Assembly: GCA_963555705.1 (NCBI GenBank)
Contig: OY743190.1
Span: 34,640,929-34,704,928 of the forward strand
DNA from: Ligustrum vulgare
Taxonomy: Eukaryota > Streptophyta > Magnoliopsida > Lamiales > Oleaceae
DNA: 64,000 nt
Reading direction: 5' to 3'
Of the stretch, positions 10,840 through 22,624 are shown piece after piece. The translations under genes were made by a program, and so were the position numbers. Under the pieces are notes generated by a model that saw only the letters and a program-made list of their open reading frames with translations, searched no databases and was not told the DNA's origin. Position 1 is the first letter of the stretch. The number at the start of each line of letters is the position of its first letter.

Positions 10840-13800
10840 ATGAGAGAGTACGGCAGTTTGTATTCTCTCATCAGTGTTTTTATACTGCTGATTCTTTTAC
10901 ACAATGTAAATGGTGAAGACCCTTACAGATTTTACACTTGGAAAATCACTTATGGTGACATTTATCCTCTGGGTGTCAAACAAAAGGTACTATTTTTAAT
11001 TTTCTTCTTCTAATGCCATTCACAATGTAATAATGTGTGTTGTTCTTGGATTTTCTTGAATAAACTATTGTTACTGAAGATTAATAAAAAAAAAAAAAAA
11101 TGGTGGTGCAGGGGATTTTGATAAATGGGCAGTTTCCAGGGCCACAGATTGACTGTGTCACCAATGATAACTTGATTATCAGTGTTCACAACTACTTGAA
11201 TGAGCCCTTTCTCCTTTCCTGGTAAAGCATTGTTCCCTTTTTCTCCCTGCTGCATTCTATCTAGTTAAAGAACATTTTGAATTAACTGTGAAGTTTTGCA
11301 GATCTATTCAAGTTCCTTTATGTTTTTCTAATGGCAATGTGGAGTTGAGTTTGTATTTAGATTTGAGATCTACCTTGGGATATCAATGTCATTTGACAGA
11401 TTAAAAAGGTTCTTCTGGTATGAATTTTTTCTGAAGAACATCACCGAGAATATTAGAAAGAGATGCAAGTTTGTGCCATTTTCAGCCTCGAGGGATTTGG
11501 TTTGAGCCTCTTTTCTTCTAGACAGCATGTTTGGTCAAGCCTAAAAAAAATTAATCTACTTTTAAGGGATTTTAACTTTTGAAGAAGTTACTTTAGTGTT
11601 CAAAACTACATTTTTACTTATTTTTCTAAATAAGTAGTTTTACTCTTTTAGGCTTAGCCAAACATGCTCTCTGTTGACTGTTGGCTCTAATGTTAGGGCA
11701 CTAACATAAGGTGTGGGGATTATCAATATGAAGTATGCACATGCTAGATCTCTGACATCAACCACATATTGGTTTTTATATTTGTCAATGAATCCATGTT
11801 AGACACATGCTAAAGTATGGCCATATATAGATATAGCTAGCTATATATCATTTATTAGTCCAATCTCAAGTTGAATTGTTTAAGAATATATAATAAATAA
11901 AACAAACTTTTTCCTTTAATGAGATGAAATTCATAGTCATTGAGTTTCAAAGTGCAAGACATCAATGGCAGTTCAGTATTTATGGCCATTACACTGGAGA
12001 ATTCATAGTTTTCTTGGCTTAGAAAGACAAATAAAATACATTTTAACTTGTTTTTTCCAGTCCAAAGTGCTCGAAAGAGTTGTACTCGTACACCAAGACT
12101 TATTTCTCTGCGAACTTGAGCTCGATTCTTAATGTATTTGTGAGGATGCAATTGCAAACTGTAGTACCTTGTTGTGTTACAAATCCTGGACTATATTATA
12201 GGAACTAGTATACGGTTTGGATGAAGTTTGGTCATATGATAAAGAACTGGTTCGGATATGTATTCATAGTTTGGTCCTATGTAAACAACTAGATTAAACA
12301 ACTTTATGTAGTTGATGTTTAAATCACAATTGTGTTTTAGGAACGGCTTACAGCAAAGAAGGAACTCATGGCAGGACGGAGTTTATGGTACCACGTGTCC
12401 GATTCCACCAAGGAAAAACTTCACTTACATCCTTCAAGCAAAGGACCAGATAGGCACCTATTTCTATTTTCCATCACTTGCACTCCATAAAGCTGCAGGA
12501 GGATACGGTAGCATCAAAATTTCCAGCCGTCCTCGAATTCCAGTACCTTTCCCTCCTCCTGCAGGGGATTATGCCATCCTTGCTGGAGATTGGTTCAAGA
12601 GAAGTCAAAGGGTAAGCATATTGTGGAAAATTAAGTGCATGTTTGGGATATAATACTGAGTAGGATAGCAGTATAATAAACAAGATTTTAGCTTATTTCT
12701 TCTCCTTACCTAACATGCCATAAAGATTTCACAGCAATTTGATCTCATAAAGTGTCAGCTAATTTGCTATGTGCTGCTTTTGTTCTTGCAGCAACTGAAG
12801 TATTTCTTGGATACCGGTCACAATCTTCCCTTCCCCGACGGCCTTCTGATCAACGGTCGAGGGTGGAATGGATACACATTTACAGTTGATCAAGGTAAAA
12901 CCTACAGGTTCAGGATATCGAATGTTGGACTTACAACTTCCATTAACTTCCGAATCCAGGGACACACAATGAAACTAGTTGAGGTAGAAGGATCTCACAC
13001 GCTCCAGAATACGTACTCTTCCCTCGACATCCATTTAGGGCAGTCTTATTCAGTCTTGGTCACAGCCAACCAGCCAGCAAAGGACTATTACATTGTCATT
13101 TCCTCGCGCTTCACCGTTAAAGTGCTGACCACCACTGCTGTTCTCCATTACAGTAACTCATTTAGCAAAGTTTCAGGTCCTCCCCCTGGTGGACCCACGA
13201 CTGAGATTGCTTCGTCTTTGAACCAGGCCAGATCAATACGGTAATTGAAATTGCCTGTAAATTCTTTTCATGGATACTAATAAAGCGAGGATCATTTCTG
13301 AATTTTCTTAATTTGTTGGTTCTAAAATCAGTTGGAATCTGACAGCGAGTGGACCTAGACCTAATCCTCAAGGCTCGTACCACTATGGAATGATCAAGCC
13401 ATCTAGGACCATTATTCTTGCTAACTCTGCTCCTTATATAAATGGCAAACTGAGATATGCTGTCAACGGTGTTTCATATGTTTCCCCAGACACTCCCTTA
13501 AAGTTGGCCGACTACTTTAACATTGGAGGAGTCTTCAGCGTTGGAAGCATCCCCGACAGAGCTTCCGGGGGAAATGGAGGATATCTTGCAACCTCTGTTA
13601 TGCACGCTGATTACCGATCTTTTGCTGAGATTGTGTTCCAGAATTGGGAGGACAGTGTCCAGTCTTGGCACATTGATGGATATTCTTTCTTTGTAGTTGG
13701 GTAAGTAAATTTGCGATTTTGGAGAAGTCGAGTTAATCACTCTTTTCTGCTGCGGTGTTTTTCTAATGCTGTGAATGAACAGAATGGATGGTGGACAGTG

Positions 13801-14671
13801 GACTCCTGCAAGTAGGTCAAGATACAATCTGAGAGACACGGTTGCCCGTTGTACAACTCAGGTATTAAGACAAGAAGACTTGTTAAACACAGGGTTACAC
13901 GGACACTAACACACCTACATGTGATTTTTCAAAAATTTAGAACACAATACATTGGGACATCCGGACATGCAAATTAATTTTTTATTTATTATTATTATTT
14001 TATTCTAATATACAAATAATATATTATATGGTTCGTGCTACTTGCATGCCATGTTTGACCCCAAGCATGACCTCCCACTCACATGGGGTAGGGTCCGCTC
14101 ATCATGGGTGATCGGGCCCCACACTAAATATAAGTGGTGTCAGGCTCGGGGTCAAGCATGAAGGGTAAATAACTTTATCCATATTATATATTTGTTGCAT
14201 CAAAATGAGCACATCAAATAATAACAAACTTACAAATTAGATTTATCATTTTTTTTAATTGTATGTGTTTCTTCCTTTTTCTTTTTCTTTTAAAGAATAG
14301 AGTGTAGTTTCGACACGTGTTGAAAAGTGTCCTACACTCGTCAGACAACGTTTCCGACAAGCTAATTCTAGTAGAGTATTAGTGCAATCTAGGTTAAACA
14401 CCAAAGCAAATCTAGGATCTTATAGTTATATTTTACTAAGAATGTGTTCTAATGATAGGTGTATCCAAAATCTTGGACTGCAATATACATAGCTTTGGAC
14501 AATGTGGGTATGTGGAACATAAGATCTGAGAACTGGGCAAGGCAGTACTTGGGTCAGCAATTCTACTTAAGGGTTCACACGCCATCAATTTCATGGAGGG
14601 ACGAATATCCTATTCCGAGGAATGCTCTCCTTTGTGGCCGAGCAAGAGGACGCCACACTAGACCCATCTGA
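10840..14671 (+). CDS. SKU5-similar (SKS) multicopper-oxidase-like protein, 7 exons
   Basis: Exons 10840-10986, 11112-11221, 12341-12611, 12792-13240, 13332-13700, 13783-13861 and 14459-14671 join in frame across six GT-AG introns. They give 545 residues, normal for the SKU5/SKS family (monocopper-oxidase-like, 'L-ascorbate oxidase homolog'). Residues 1-25 form a signal peptide ending NVNG, which supports the ATG at 10840. Three cupredoxin domains follow, with family motifs SWNGLQQRRNSWQDG (85-99), DWFKR, GSYHYG and SWHIDGYSFF (437-446). Most copper ligands of true ascorbate oxidases and laccases are replaced: HWHG is SWNG at 85-88, the second His motif is YFPSLALH, and the C-terminal HCH motif is NIRSEN (495-500). 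Only His439 of WHIDG is kept, so oxidase activity is unlikely. The protein ends GRARGRHTRPI without an obvious GPI signal, so secretion to wall or apoplast is inferred. The closest named SKS member cannot be fixed by eye. Confidence 0.93.
11524..11668. mobile_element. MITE inside intron 2 of the SKS gene
   Basis: The ends AGCATGTTTGGTCAAGCCTA and, inverted, AGCATGTTTGGCTAAGCCTA differ at only two positions. The element is 145 bp, AT-rich inside and non-coding. It lies well clear of both splice sites of the 1.1-kb intron. The target duplication is not obvious. Confidence 0.65.
14050..14160. repeat. Inverted repeat in intron 6 of the SKS gene
   Basis: CATGTTTGACCCC at 14050-14062 is mirrored by GGGGTCAAGCATG at 14148-14160 (12 of 13 paired). 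The GC-rich loop between them is unlike the rest of the AT-rich intron. It is probably a short TIR element or its remnant. Confidence 0.5.
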
Positions 14672-14777
14672 TGACCTAAAATCTATCACGAAAGGGTGAT
14701 CGGAATTCACTGGGAGGCGAACGCACAATGATAACATAAGCAGCTCAACTCGAGCTATGAGTTATATTAGAATAATC

Positions 14778-15134
14778 TGTAACATTTTCTTTATTAGTGT
14801 GGTCACACGTTATCCTTTATTAGGCATTCAATTAAGTGATCTTGCATTTATTTGATATTAAATAATCTTCATTGATTGTGATTGACACGTTCTTGATGGG
14901 AGAACGTGTATAAATAAATTGGTTTGGTCCCTAAGCTTGATCACTACTCTTCTTCTTCTTCATACACCATCAGACGGGGTGTTTTAAAGCTTAGAAGCAC
15001 CAAAATCAACAAAAAGAAGAAGCTGCACAGAAATTCAGAGCATGAATGGCCGAAGGTTTTTTATTCTCGATCCTTATATATTCAATCCCTTTAGTCGTTT
15101 ATAATTTAGTATTGGATTTGAATATGATCTTATA
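14778..15134 (+). repeat. 5' LTR of the copia element
   Basis: The LTR starts TGTAACATTTTC and ends CTTATA where the 3' copy has CTTACA. It contains GTATAAATAAATTGG, a plausible TATA region, near 14907-14921. It repeats at 21971 onward with numerous substitutions and small indels. Confidence 0.88.
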
Positions 15135-15136
15135 GT

Positions 15137-15150
15137 TGGTATCAAAGTAG
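15137..15150 (+). other. Primer-binding site (initiator Met tRNA)
   Basis: TGGTATCAAAGTAG is a two-change version of the usual plant copia site TGGTATCAGAGC, two bases inside the 5' LTR. Confidence 0.8.
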
Positions 15151-15959
15151 TTTAAAAGGCCTTGAGTTTTCTAAATTTTTTGAAAATAAAATCTGGTTTT
15201 CGTCGGCTGAAATTTTCAAAATAAAGCTTTGTTTTCTTGTTGTTTTGATGCAAAGCATTGTTAGAAATCATTAGGACTTGAGATTTCTAACGTTCGGTGA
15301 TTTAAAATGGCATTTTTATTTTTTTTTGTTCAAATGGTTGAGATTTGTAACCAGGTTCTTCAATTCGTAGTTGAATGTGATATATACAAGATACATACAA
15401 TATATATATATATATATAATATTGTACTGTAGTGCATGTTTTTCTAATAAAAGTTGATGCTGCTCTTGAAAAAATCATGCATTTAATTATGAAGTGATCC
15501 ATATAATTTTAATTAATTAAATATTAGTCACAACATCTCTAATTAAATAAATTTATATATTATAATTGTTTAGGATCACATGAGGACTTATAGACATTAA
15601 TTGTGATTAATTCTACTTAATATAATAAATTTTATCCCACAAGAACTTTTATTATATTTATATAATTAATTAGATAAAATATCAAATTGTTTTTCATAAT
15701 ATACTCACAGGAATTATGAATTAGATTATAATTTGATAGTTTTGTCATGAAGTTGAAGATAGAATCATCGTATTATTATCATAATTTATTCAAAAAATTA
15801 TGAATTAAGTGAATAATTTACTAATTCTATCATAAAATAAATTTTGAATCTATTTTTGTTAAAAATTTAGCCCACTGGCAATTTTTATGTCAATAGATTC
15901 ATTTTAGCATGATTTACATTGGTAAAGCATGAAATTTGTTTAAGCCTCTTTTATTTAAC

Positions 15960-16723
15960 ATGGGCATGTATTTTAAATTTTATACAGTTGTTCAACTTAC
16001 AATTTTTTTTGATATTCATTGTGATATTCCCGATCTTAAGGGTGATAATTATAAAGTATGGAAGGAGAGAATCCTCCTTCATTTAGGGTGGATGGACATC
16101 GATTATGCAATCAGAAAAGACGAACCACCTGAAGTTACAGATACCAATACTCTAGAGGACATTGCACTTTATGAGAAATGGGAGCGATCTAATCGCCGCC
16201 TTAGCGTAATGTTCATAAAGACTAAGATATCTATTGGTATTCGTGGTTCGGCCGATCAGTATGATAAGGTTCGTGATTTGCTAAAGGCCATAGATGATCA
16301 ATTTTTCACTTCAGACAAGGCATTAGCAAGTGCCCTAATCATGAAGTTCTCATCTATGAAGTTCACCTTGAGAGGTGTGCTCGAGCACATCATGCAGATG
16401 AGGGACATTGCGGCTCAATTGAAGAAGCTTGAGGTTCAGATGTCAGATTCCTTTCGGACGCACTATATTTTAAACACTCTTCCGCTACAATATGGTCAAT
16501 TAATGAACTTACGACCATGTGTGTTCAAGAGGAAGGGAGGGTAGTTATGGAAGTTGGAGAAAGTTCAATGATGGTGACACAAGGGAAGGGCAAGGCTCAA
16601 GCAAATTAGAAGGGGAAGGGAAAAATACCTCCTCAAGTTGATATAAAGAAGGAATTCAAGTGTTTTTCCTGTAAAAAGGGACACATGAAAAATGATTGTG
16701 CCAAATTTAAGAAATGCTTGAGA
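15960..16723 (+). pseudogene. copia gag, broken
   Basis: The UBN2-type gag region reads openly from IPDLKGDNYKVWKERI (about 16023) to YILNTLPLQYG (about 16495). It then loses frame near 16530, ends in TAG and has another in-frame TAG near 16606. The nucleocapsid zinc knuckle at 16661-16699 is CFSCKKGHMKNDC, that is CX2CX3HX4C. The canonical spacing is CX2CX4HX4C, so one residue is missing. Functional gag would form the cytoplasmic virus-like particle. Confidence 0.85.
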
Positions 16724-16777
16724 CAAAAGGTAATCCAATCTCGTTTGTCTGTTATTATAGTCAATGTTGGTATAAAT

Positions 16778-19700
16778 ACATGGTGGATTGGTTCTGGATC
16801 AACAATCCACGTTTCAAATTCCTTACATGGATTAGAAAATCTAAGGAAGCCAGTGAGAAGTGAGCAAAACATCTTATCAGGAAATAAGATGGGCTCGCAT
16901 GTGGAGGCTATCGGAACATGTTATTTAACTTTAAGTAGTGGCTTTATTTTAGAATTGAAAAAGACTTTTTATATTCCAAGTTTTTCTAGAAACTCGATTT
17001 CAGTTTCTAGACTCGTACCTTTTGGCTATTCTTTCACTTTTTCAGAAACATCTTTCAGTTTATTATATAAATATAATTGTGTTGGAAATGGTGTTTTGTC
17101 TGATGGTCTTTATTGCATTAATTTACAAAATAATGCCACTTATAATTCAATGCATGTTCACATTGGCACCAAACGATGTATTATTAATGAGGACTAGTCT
17201 ATGTTATGGCACCGGAGATTGGGACACATCTCCATAAAGAGAATAAATAAATTAGTGAATGATGGGGTAGTTAGTTCTTTGGATTTCACTGATTTTGAGA
17301 CACGTGTGGATTGCATAAAGGGAAAGCAAACCAATAAGTCAAAGAAAAGTGCCAATAGGAGTTCTGACATATTAGAGATCATACATACTGATATATGTAG
17401 CCCAGACACGAACTCACATGGTCAGAAATACTTCATCTCAATTATATAGTATCTCTACTTGCTTCATAACAAGAACGAAGCATTAGATGCATTTAAAATC
17501 TTTAAGGCTGAAGTAGAGAAACAATGTGGAAAGAAAATAAAAATCTTGAGACCAAATAGAGGTGGAGAGATTTTGGTAGATACACTGATGATGGACAAGA
17601 ACATGGTCCGTTCGCTAAGTTTCTTCAAGGGCATGTAATAGTTGCTCAATATACTATGCCCAGTTCACCAGAACAAAATGGTGTAGTAGAAAGAAGAAAT
17701 CGAACATTAATGGACATGGTGCGTAGTATGCTTAGCAGCTCAAATCTTCCTAAATCCTTGTGGATTGAAGCACTTAAGACGGCAGTGTATATATTAAATC
17801 GAGTTCCAGCACAGACTGTTTCAAAAACGCCATTTGAATTATAGAAAGGTTGGAAACTAAGTTTGCGACATATGCGCGTTTAGAGATGCTCGTTGTTCAC
17901 CGATATCTCGCTGTGCGAGATACCCCCGCAAGTGTACGGGTCGTGAGAAGTAATAAAGTGGACCTTAGAGTGCGGATTATCGTCCCATGAGGACTGCTAT
18001 TAAGTATCGAAATGTGTTAGTTCCTATCTTTATTTGAACGGGCAAATTTGTTTGAGAATTTAAACTAAAACTAGAGAATTAAATTAAAGAATTAAAATTA
18101 CGAAATTGTTTTGTTTTAAAATACGATTGTAAAGTAGTTGGGATTCACGATTTCATCTAACCAATTAAATCAATTCCAATTCCAGTTTTATTTCCTAAAA
18201 ATGCATTTGGTCGAATTCACTAATGTATATTGAAATTTCTCTCTCGAGTTTAAATCAATTCTACCTAAATAAGTCAACCATGTATCTCTACAGAGGGTCC
18301 GAATATTCCTTATTTAGATGCATAACATGCAAGAATTCACACACGACCGCATGCAATAATAACAAGAGTATATCTCTATCTCTCTTTCAATTACCGGATT
18401 TATTACCACGTTCTAAATTATTAACTCATCTCTCGAATTATGAAAATAATTCAATATATCATGAATTGGTGATCAAGCAATTCAGGCATTAAGAACAATA
18501 ATAAATTAATACATGCAACGAAATTGTTAAAACTAAGGAATTTGGAATTAAAATAATATGACTAAGTTAAATCGTTCATCCCAACATGAATTTTAGTTAC
18601 ACATCACAATTAAAGAGCAAAAACAACAATAAACGTTCATTGAAATTAAGATAAAGAAAGGAACGCTTGCACCAAGTGTTGATTCTTCAACTATCTTCAA
18701 TTCACGCCCCTTTGCGATGCTTAATTCTTCAAGAATTTAATGTTGAATTCTCTATTGTGGCTCGTTCTATGGAGAGGAAAAAGGTTTGATTTTCATGCAA
18801 ATAAGTTGTATTTATAGTTGGTGAAGAGACCAAGTTGAAGAAGGAAATAAATTCGTCAAATCCGCGCGCGAGTCTTTATTGGTATCTGCACAGAATTCAA
18901 TATTTCGACCGTATCTTTATCTTCCCTTTTCTGATTGAGGTGATTGAGAGTTCTTTGGAAAGATAACGTAAAGGGCTATAATTCTTCCTGAAATAATATT
19001 TTCCCAATTCGAACGTTTACTGCCCCAAAATTAGGTCTCAAAGTTTGACTAGAAATCTATTCAGAATCTTGTGCAATTGGAATTAATTTATGATAAAATT
19101 CTTATCATATTTCATTCCTTTTTGGACTTCTACTTGCATTCAACTGACTCCTAAAAGTCCTCAAAGTGTTTTCTTTTGATCCAAGTCAATCATTGGATAT
19201 TTGCAAGTTGTTCCCTCATGTTTAATTTGCTCTTCAGTCCTTCAACTTCCAATTGCAACAATATAGTCCCCATACTTTGAAATATTCTCAATTTGTTCGT
19301 TTCAACTCTCAATTCCTTCAATTGGATCCTCCAACTTCTTATTCCTTTACTTTGGCACCCTGTACATTTCCCCGTTGACGTCACAAACTTCTCAATTGCT
19401 CATTTTAGCTCCAATTAGTATCCAATTATGCATTTTTCCTAGTGTTTGATTCATTCTTCACCTTTTTGGGATATTTTCTATAAAGTATCAAATAAACACA
19501 AATTAAATAGTATATATTCTAAAACGACAATAAATTATTCTAATTTAGACATATAAATAAGTGTATAAAATATACTTATCACCTTTCTGAAGTGAGGATA
19601 TATAATATACAAGAGAAAAAGCTCGACCCAAGGACCATTAGTGGGAATTTCGTTGGATATGATGAAAGGTCTAAAGGGTATAGATTTTATTGTCCATCTC

Positions 19701-21654
19701 ATAGCAATAGAATTGTGGAATCAACAAATGCAAAGTTTCTTGATAATGACTTGATCAGTGGGAGTGATCAAATCAGGAACATATTTTCTGAGAATGATCA
19801 TTCAGAATCTCAACCTTCCACCTTAGGTGATAGATTGGTTATAGTTCATAGCACCCCTCAAGTACAAATTGGCATTGACCAACCAATCCTGGAAGTTCCA
19901 CAAGCTGATGACAACATTTCAATAGATCAGATAGTTCAAGAATTTCCAGAAGTTCTTGAACAACCAGTTGAACCATATACTTCTTAGGAGGATGATGGTA
20001 CAACACTAAGGGGATCTACTAGAGAAAAAAATCTACAATTCCTAGTGATTATGTCGTATATCTATAAGAATCTGACTACAATATTGGAGTCGAAAATGAT
20101 CCTGAATCTTTTTCGCAAGCCGTAAGTTTCAAAAAATCAAACTTATGGTACGATGCCATGAAGGAAGAGATGAATTCCATAAAGAGTATGGAATCTGGGA
20201 TCTTGTTGAGTTTCCTGATGGTACAAAAGCCATTGGATGTAAATGGGCCTTTAAGATAAAGAAGGACTCATTGGGAAACATTAAGAGATACAAGGTAAGA
20301 CTAGTTGCTAAAGGATTCACTCAAAAGGAAGGAATCGATTACACAAACTTTTTCTCCTGTATCTAAGAAGGAATCCTAACGTATCATTCTGGAATTAGTA
20401 ATCCAATTTGATTTAGAGTTGCAACAAATGGATGTGAAAACAACATTTCTCAATGGATATCTAGAGGAAGAGGTTTATATGAAACAACCTAAAGGATTCC
20501 TCGCTAGCAATGGTGAGCATTTGGTATGCAAGCTCAAGAAATCCATATATGGTTTAAAACAAGCGTCCCATCAATGGTATTTTAAATTCCATAATGTAAT
20601 TTCTTCATTTGGATTTGTAGAAAACATTATAGATCAATGTATATACTAGAAGGTCAGTGGGAGTAAGATTTTTTTTCTTGTCTTATATGTGGATGATATT
20701 CTACTTACAACAATGATAAGGGTTTGCTACATGAGGTAAAAAAATTCCTCTCTAAGAATTTCGACATGAAGGATATGAGTGAGGCATCTTATATCATTGG
20801 TATTAAGATCCATAGAGATCGATTTCGAAGAATCTTGGGTCTATCTCAGAAAACCTATATTAATAAAGTTCTAGAGAGATTTCGGATGAAGGATTGTTCA
20901 CCAAGTATAGCTCCCATTGTGAAAGGTGATAGGTTCAATTTGAACCAATGCCTGAAAAATGATTTGAAAAAAAATACTCCATATTCTTTTGTTGTTGGAA
21001 GCCTAATGTATGTTCGGGTCTACACAAGGCCTGACATTGCATTTGCTGTGGGAATGTTATGACGATATCAGAGTAATCCACATATAAACCACTGAAGAGC
21101 TGCAAAGAAAGTGATGAGGTACCTTCAAGGAACCAAAAATCACATGCTTATGTATAGACAAACGGAGAATCTAGAAGTAATTGGTTATTCAGATTCGGAC
21201 TTTGCTGGCTTTGTTGATTCACGCAAATCAACATTGGGATGCATATTTTTAATGGTTAGTGGAGCTGTATCTTGGAGGAGTGCTAAGCAGACTTTGATTG
21301 CTACATTTACTATGGAAGCTGAGTTCGTTTCCTGTTTTGAAGCTACTTCTCATGGTGTATATGGATAAAGAGTTTCAAATCTGGGCTTAGAATTATGGAT
21401 TCTATTTCTAGGCTATTGAGAAGATATTGCGACAATTTAGCTTCTGCCTTTATGGCTAAGAATAACAAAAGTAGTAATTGAAGTAAACATATCGACATCA
21501 AGTATTTATCCATAAGGGAACGTGTTAAGGAAAAGAAAGTGGTCATTGAGCACATTAGTATTGAATTGATGGTTGTCGATCCTTTAACTAAGGGCATGCC
21601 ACCGTCGAAATTTAAGGATCATGTAGTGAAAATGAGACTTGGTTCCATTATATA
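16778..21654 (+). pseudogene. copia pol (protease, integrase, RT, RNase H), broken
   Basis: Protease: WWIGSGSTIHV at about 16780 has Gly where the catalytic Asp of DSGA/DSGS should be. Integrase: the zinc domain has HRRLGHIS but RVDC where CxxC is expected, and [10 protein letters not shown] (about 17671-17700) keeps the third acidic residue. The reading frame is interrupted at 17449, 17637 and 17842, then by the solo LTR 17894-19581, and resumes with RIYN near 19596. Reverse transcriptase: WAFKIKKD, VYMKQPKGF, YGLKQASHQW and the YVDD box at 20686-20697 are present in separate frames. RNase H: IGYSDSDFAG and GAVSWRSAKQ lie at 21180-21290. The tail reads DPLTKGMPPSKF up to a stop at 21654. All enzymes would normally be made as one polyprotein; none is intact. 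Confidence 0.88.
17894..19581 (-). mobile_element. Solo LTR (Ty3-gypsy type) nested in copia integrase
   Basis: On the minus strand it begins TGATAAGTATATTTTATACA and ends GGTGAACA (TG...CA), 1688 bp. Near its end it carries the CCCGCAAGTGTACGGGTCG word and the wording common to LTRs of large plant gypsy elements. Removing it joins the integrase frame across a 5-bp site. The right copy is CCTTT (19582-19586) and the left is CTCGT (17889-17893), so three of five positions have diverged or the border is slightly off. No internal region is present. ORFs inside it have no motif. Confidence 0.75.
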
Positions 21655-21970
21655 AGTTTTCATTGTATTGACAATGTTATTTTAAATTAAACTCATCTTT
21701 GTGATGTTTTCTCATATTGATATGCACTTTAATTTGTTCGAGAAATTTATATCTATATAGGACCAAGAATAAACACAGGGTTTATTTATTAAGTATTGTT
21801 ACCATATAAAGAATAATACTTGAGTAATTAAATGCGTTGTGAAACATGGACGGTAATACTCGTTGTTAGAGGACTTGCTGCCATGATTCAACTATTTATT
21901 TCTTAAGAAAAGACAATCAATGGGATTTAAGTTAAGGCATCAGCTTAAACATATTGACCAAGTGGGAGAA

Positions 21971-22624
21971 TGTAACATTTTCTTTATTATTGTGGTCGTA
22001 CGTTATCCTTTATCTTGCATTCAATCAAGTGATATTGCATTTATTTGATATTAAATAATCTTCATTGATCGTGCTTGATAAATGGTACACGTTCTTTATG
22101 GGATAACGTGTATAAATAAGTTGGTTCGGTCCCTAAGATTGATCACCACTCTTCTTATTCTTCTTCATACACCATTATACCGGGTGTTTTAAAGCTTAGA
22201 AGCACCAAAATTAGCGAGAAGAAGCCGCACCATAAATTAAGAGCATCAATGGCTCGAGGTTTTTTATTCTCGATCCTTATATATTCAAATCCAATACTAA
22301 ATTATTTGCATTTAATTAAGTGATCTTGCATTTATTTGATATTAAATAATCTTCATTGATTGTGCTTGATAAATGGTACACGTTCTTGATGGAAGAACGT
22401 GTATAAATAAATTGGTTTGGTCCCTAAGCTTAATCGGCACTCTTCTTCTTCATGCACCATCATACGGGATGTTTTAAAGCTTGAAGCACCAAAATCAATG
22501 AGAAGAAGAAGCTGCACCAGAAATACAGAGCATCAGTGGCCGGAGGTTTTTTATTCTTCATCCTTATATATTCGGTCCCTTTAGTCGTTTATAATTTAGT
22601 ATTGGATTCGAATATGCTCTTACA
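21971..22624 (+). repeat. Rearranged 3' LTR of the copia element (two partial copies)
   Basis: The polypurine tract AGTGGGAGAA (21961-21970) is followed directly by TGTAACATTTTC. The first LTR copy runs to about 22283. Positions 22284-22305 are then a perfect 22-bp reverse complement of 5'-LTR positions 15101-15122. A second LTR copy starts at about 22308 without its first ~46 bp and ends CTTACA at 22624. This looks like an aberrant strand transfer or end-joining product. Confidence 0.82.

Larger units (their letters stand above)
14778..22624 (+). mobile_element. Ty1-copia LTR retrotransposon, degenerate
   Basis: The order is LTR, primer site, gag, protease, integrase, reverse transcriptase, RNase H, polypurine tract, LTR. 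Integrase before RT is diagnostic of Ty1-copia. It begins 106 bp after the stop codon of the SKS gene, on the same strand, so it lies in or next to that gene's 3' end. The coding region is broken by many stops and frameshifts, a 1.7-kb solo LTR sits in the integrase region, and the 3' LTR is rearranged. Flanking 5-mers TAATC (14773-14777) and TATTG (22625-22629) do not match convincingly, so the insertion is old or its ends are altered. Confidence 0.93.

Noticed and set aside
18223..18492. 89-codon ORF between copia integrase and RT
   Set aside because: It lies inside the solo LTR 17894-19581 and has no recognisable motif.
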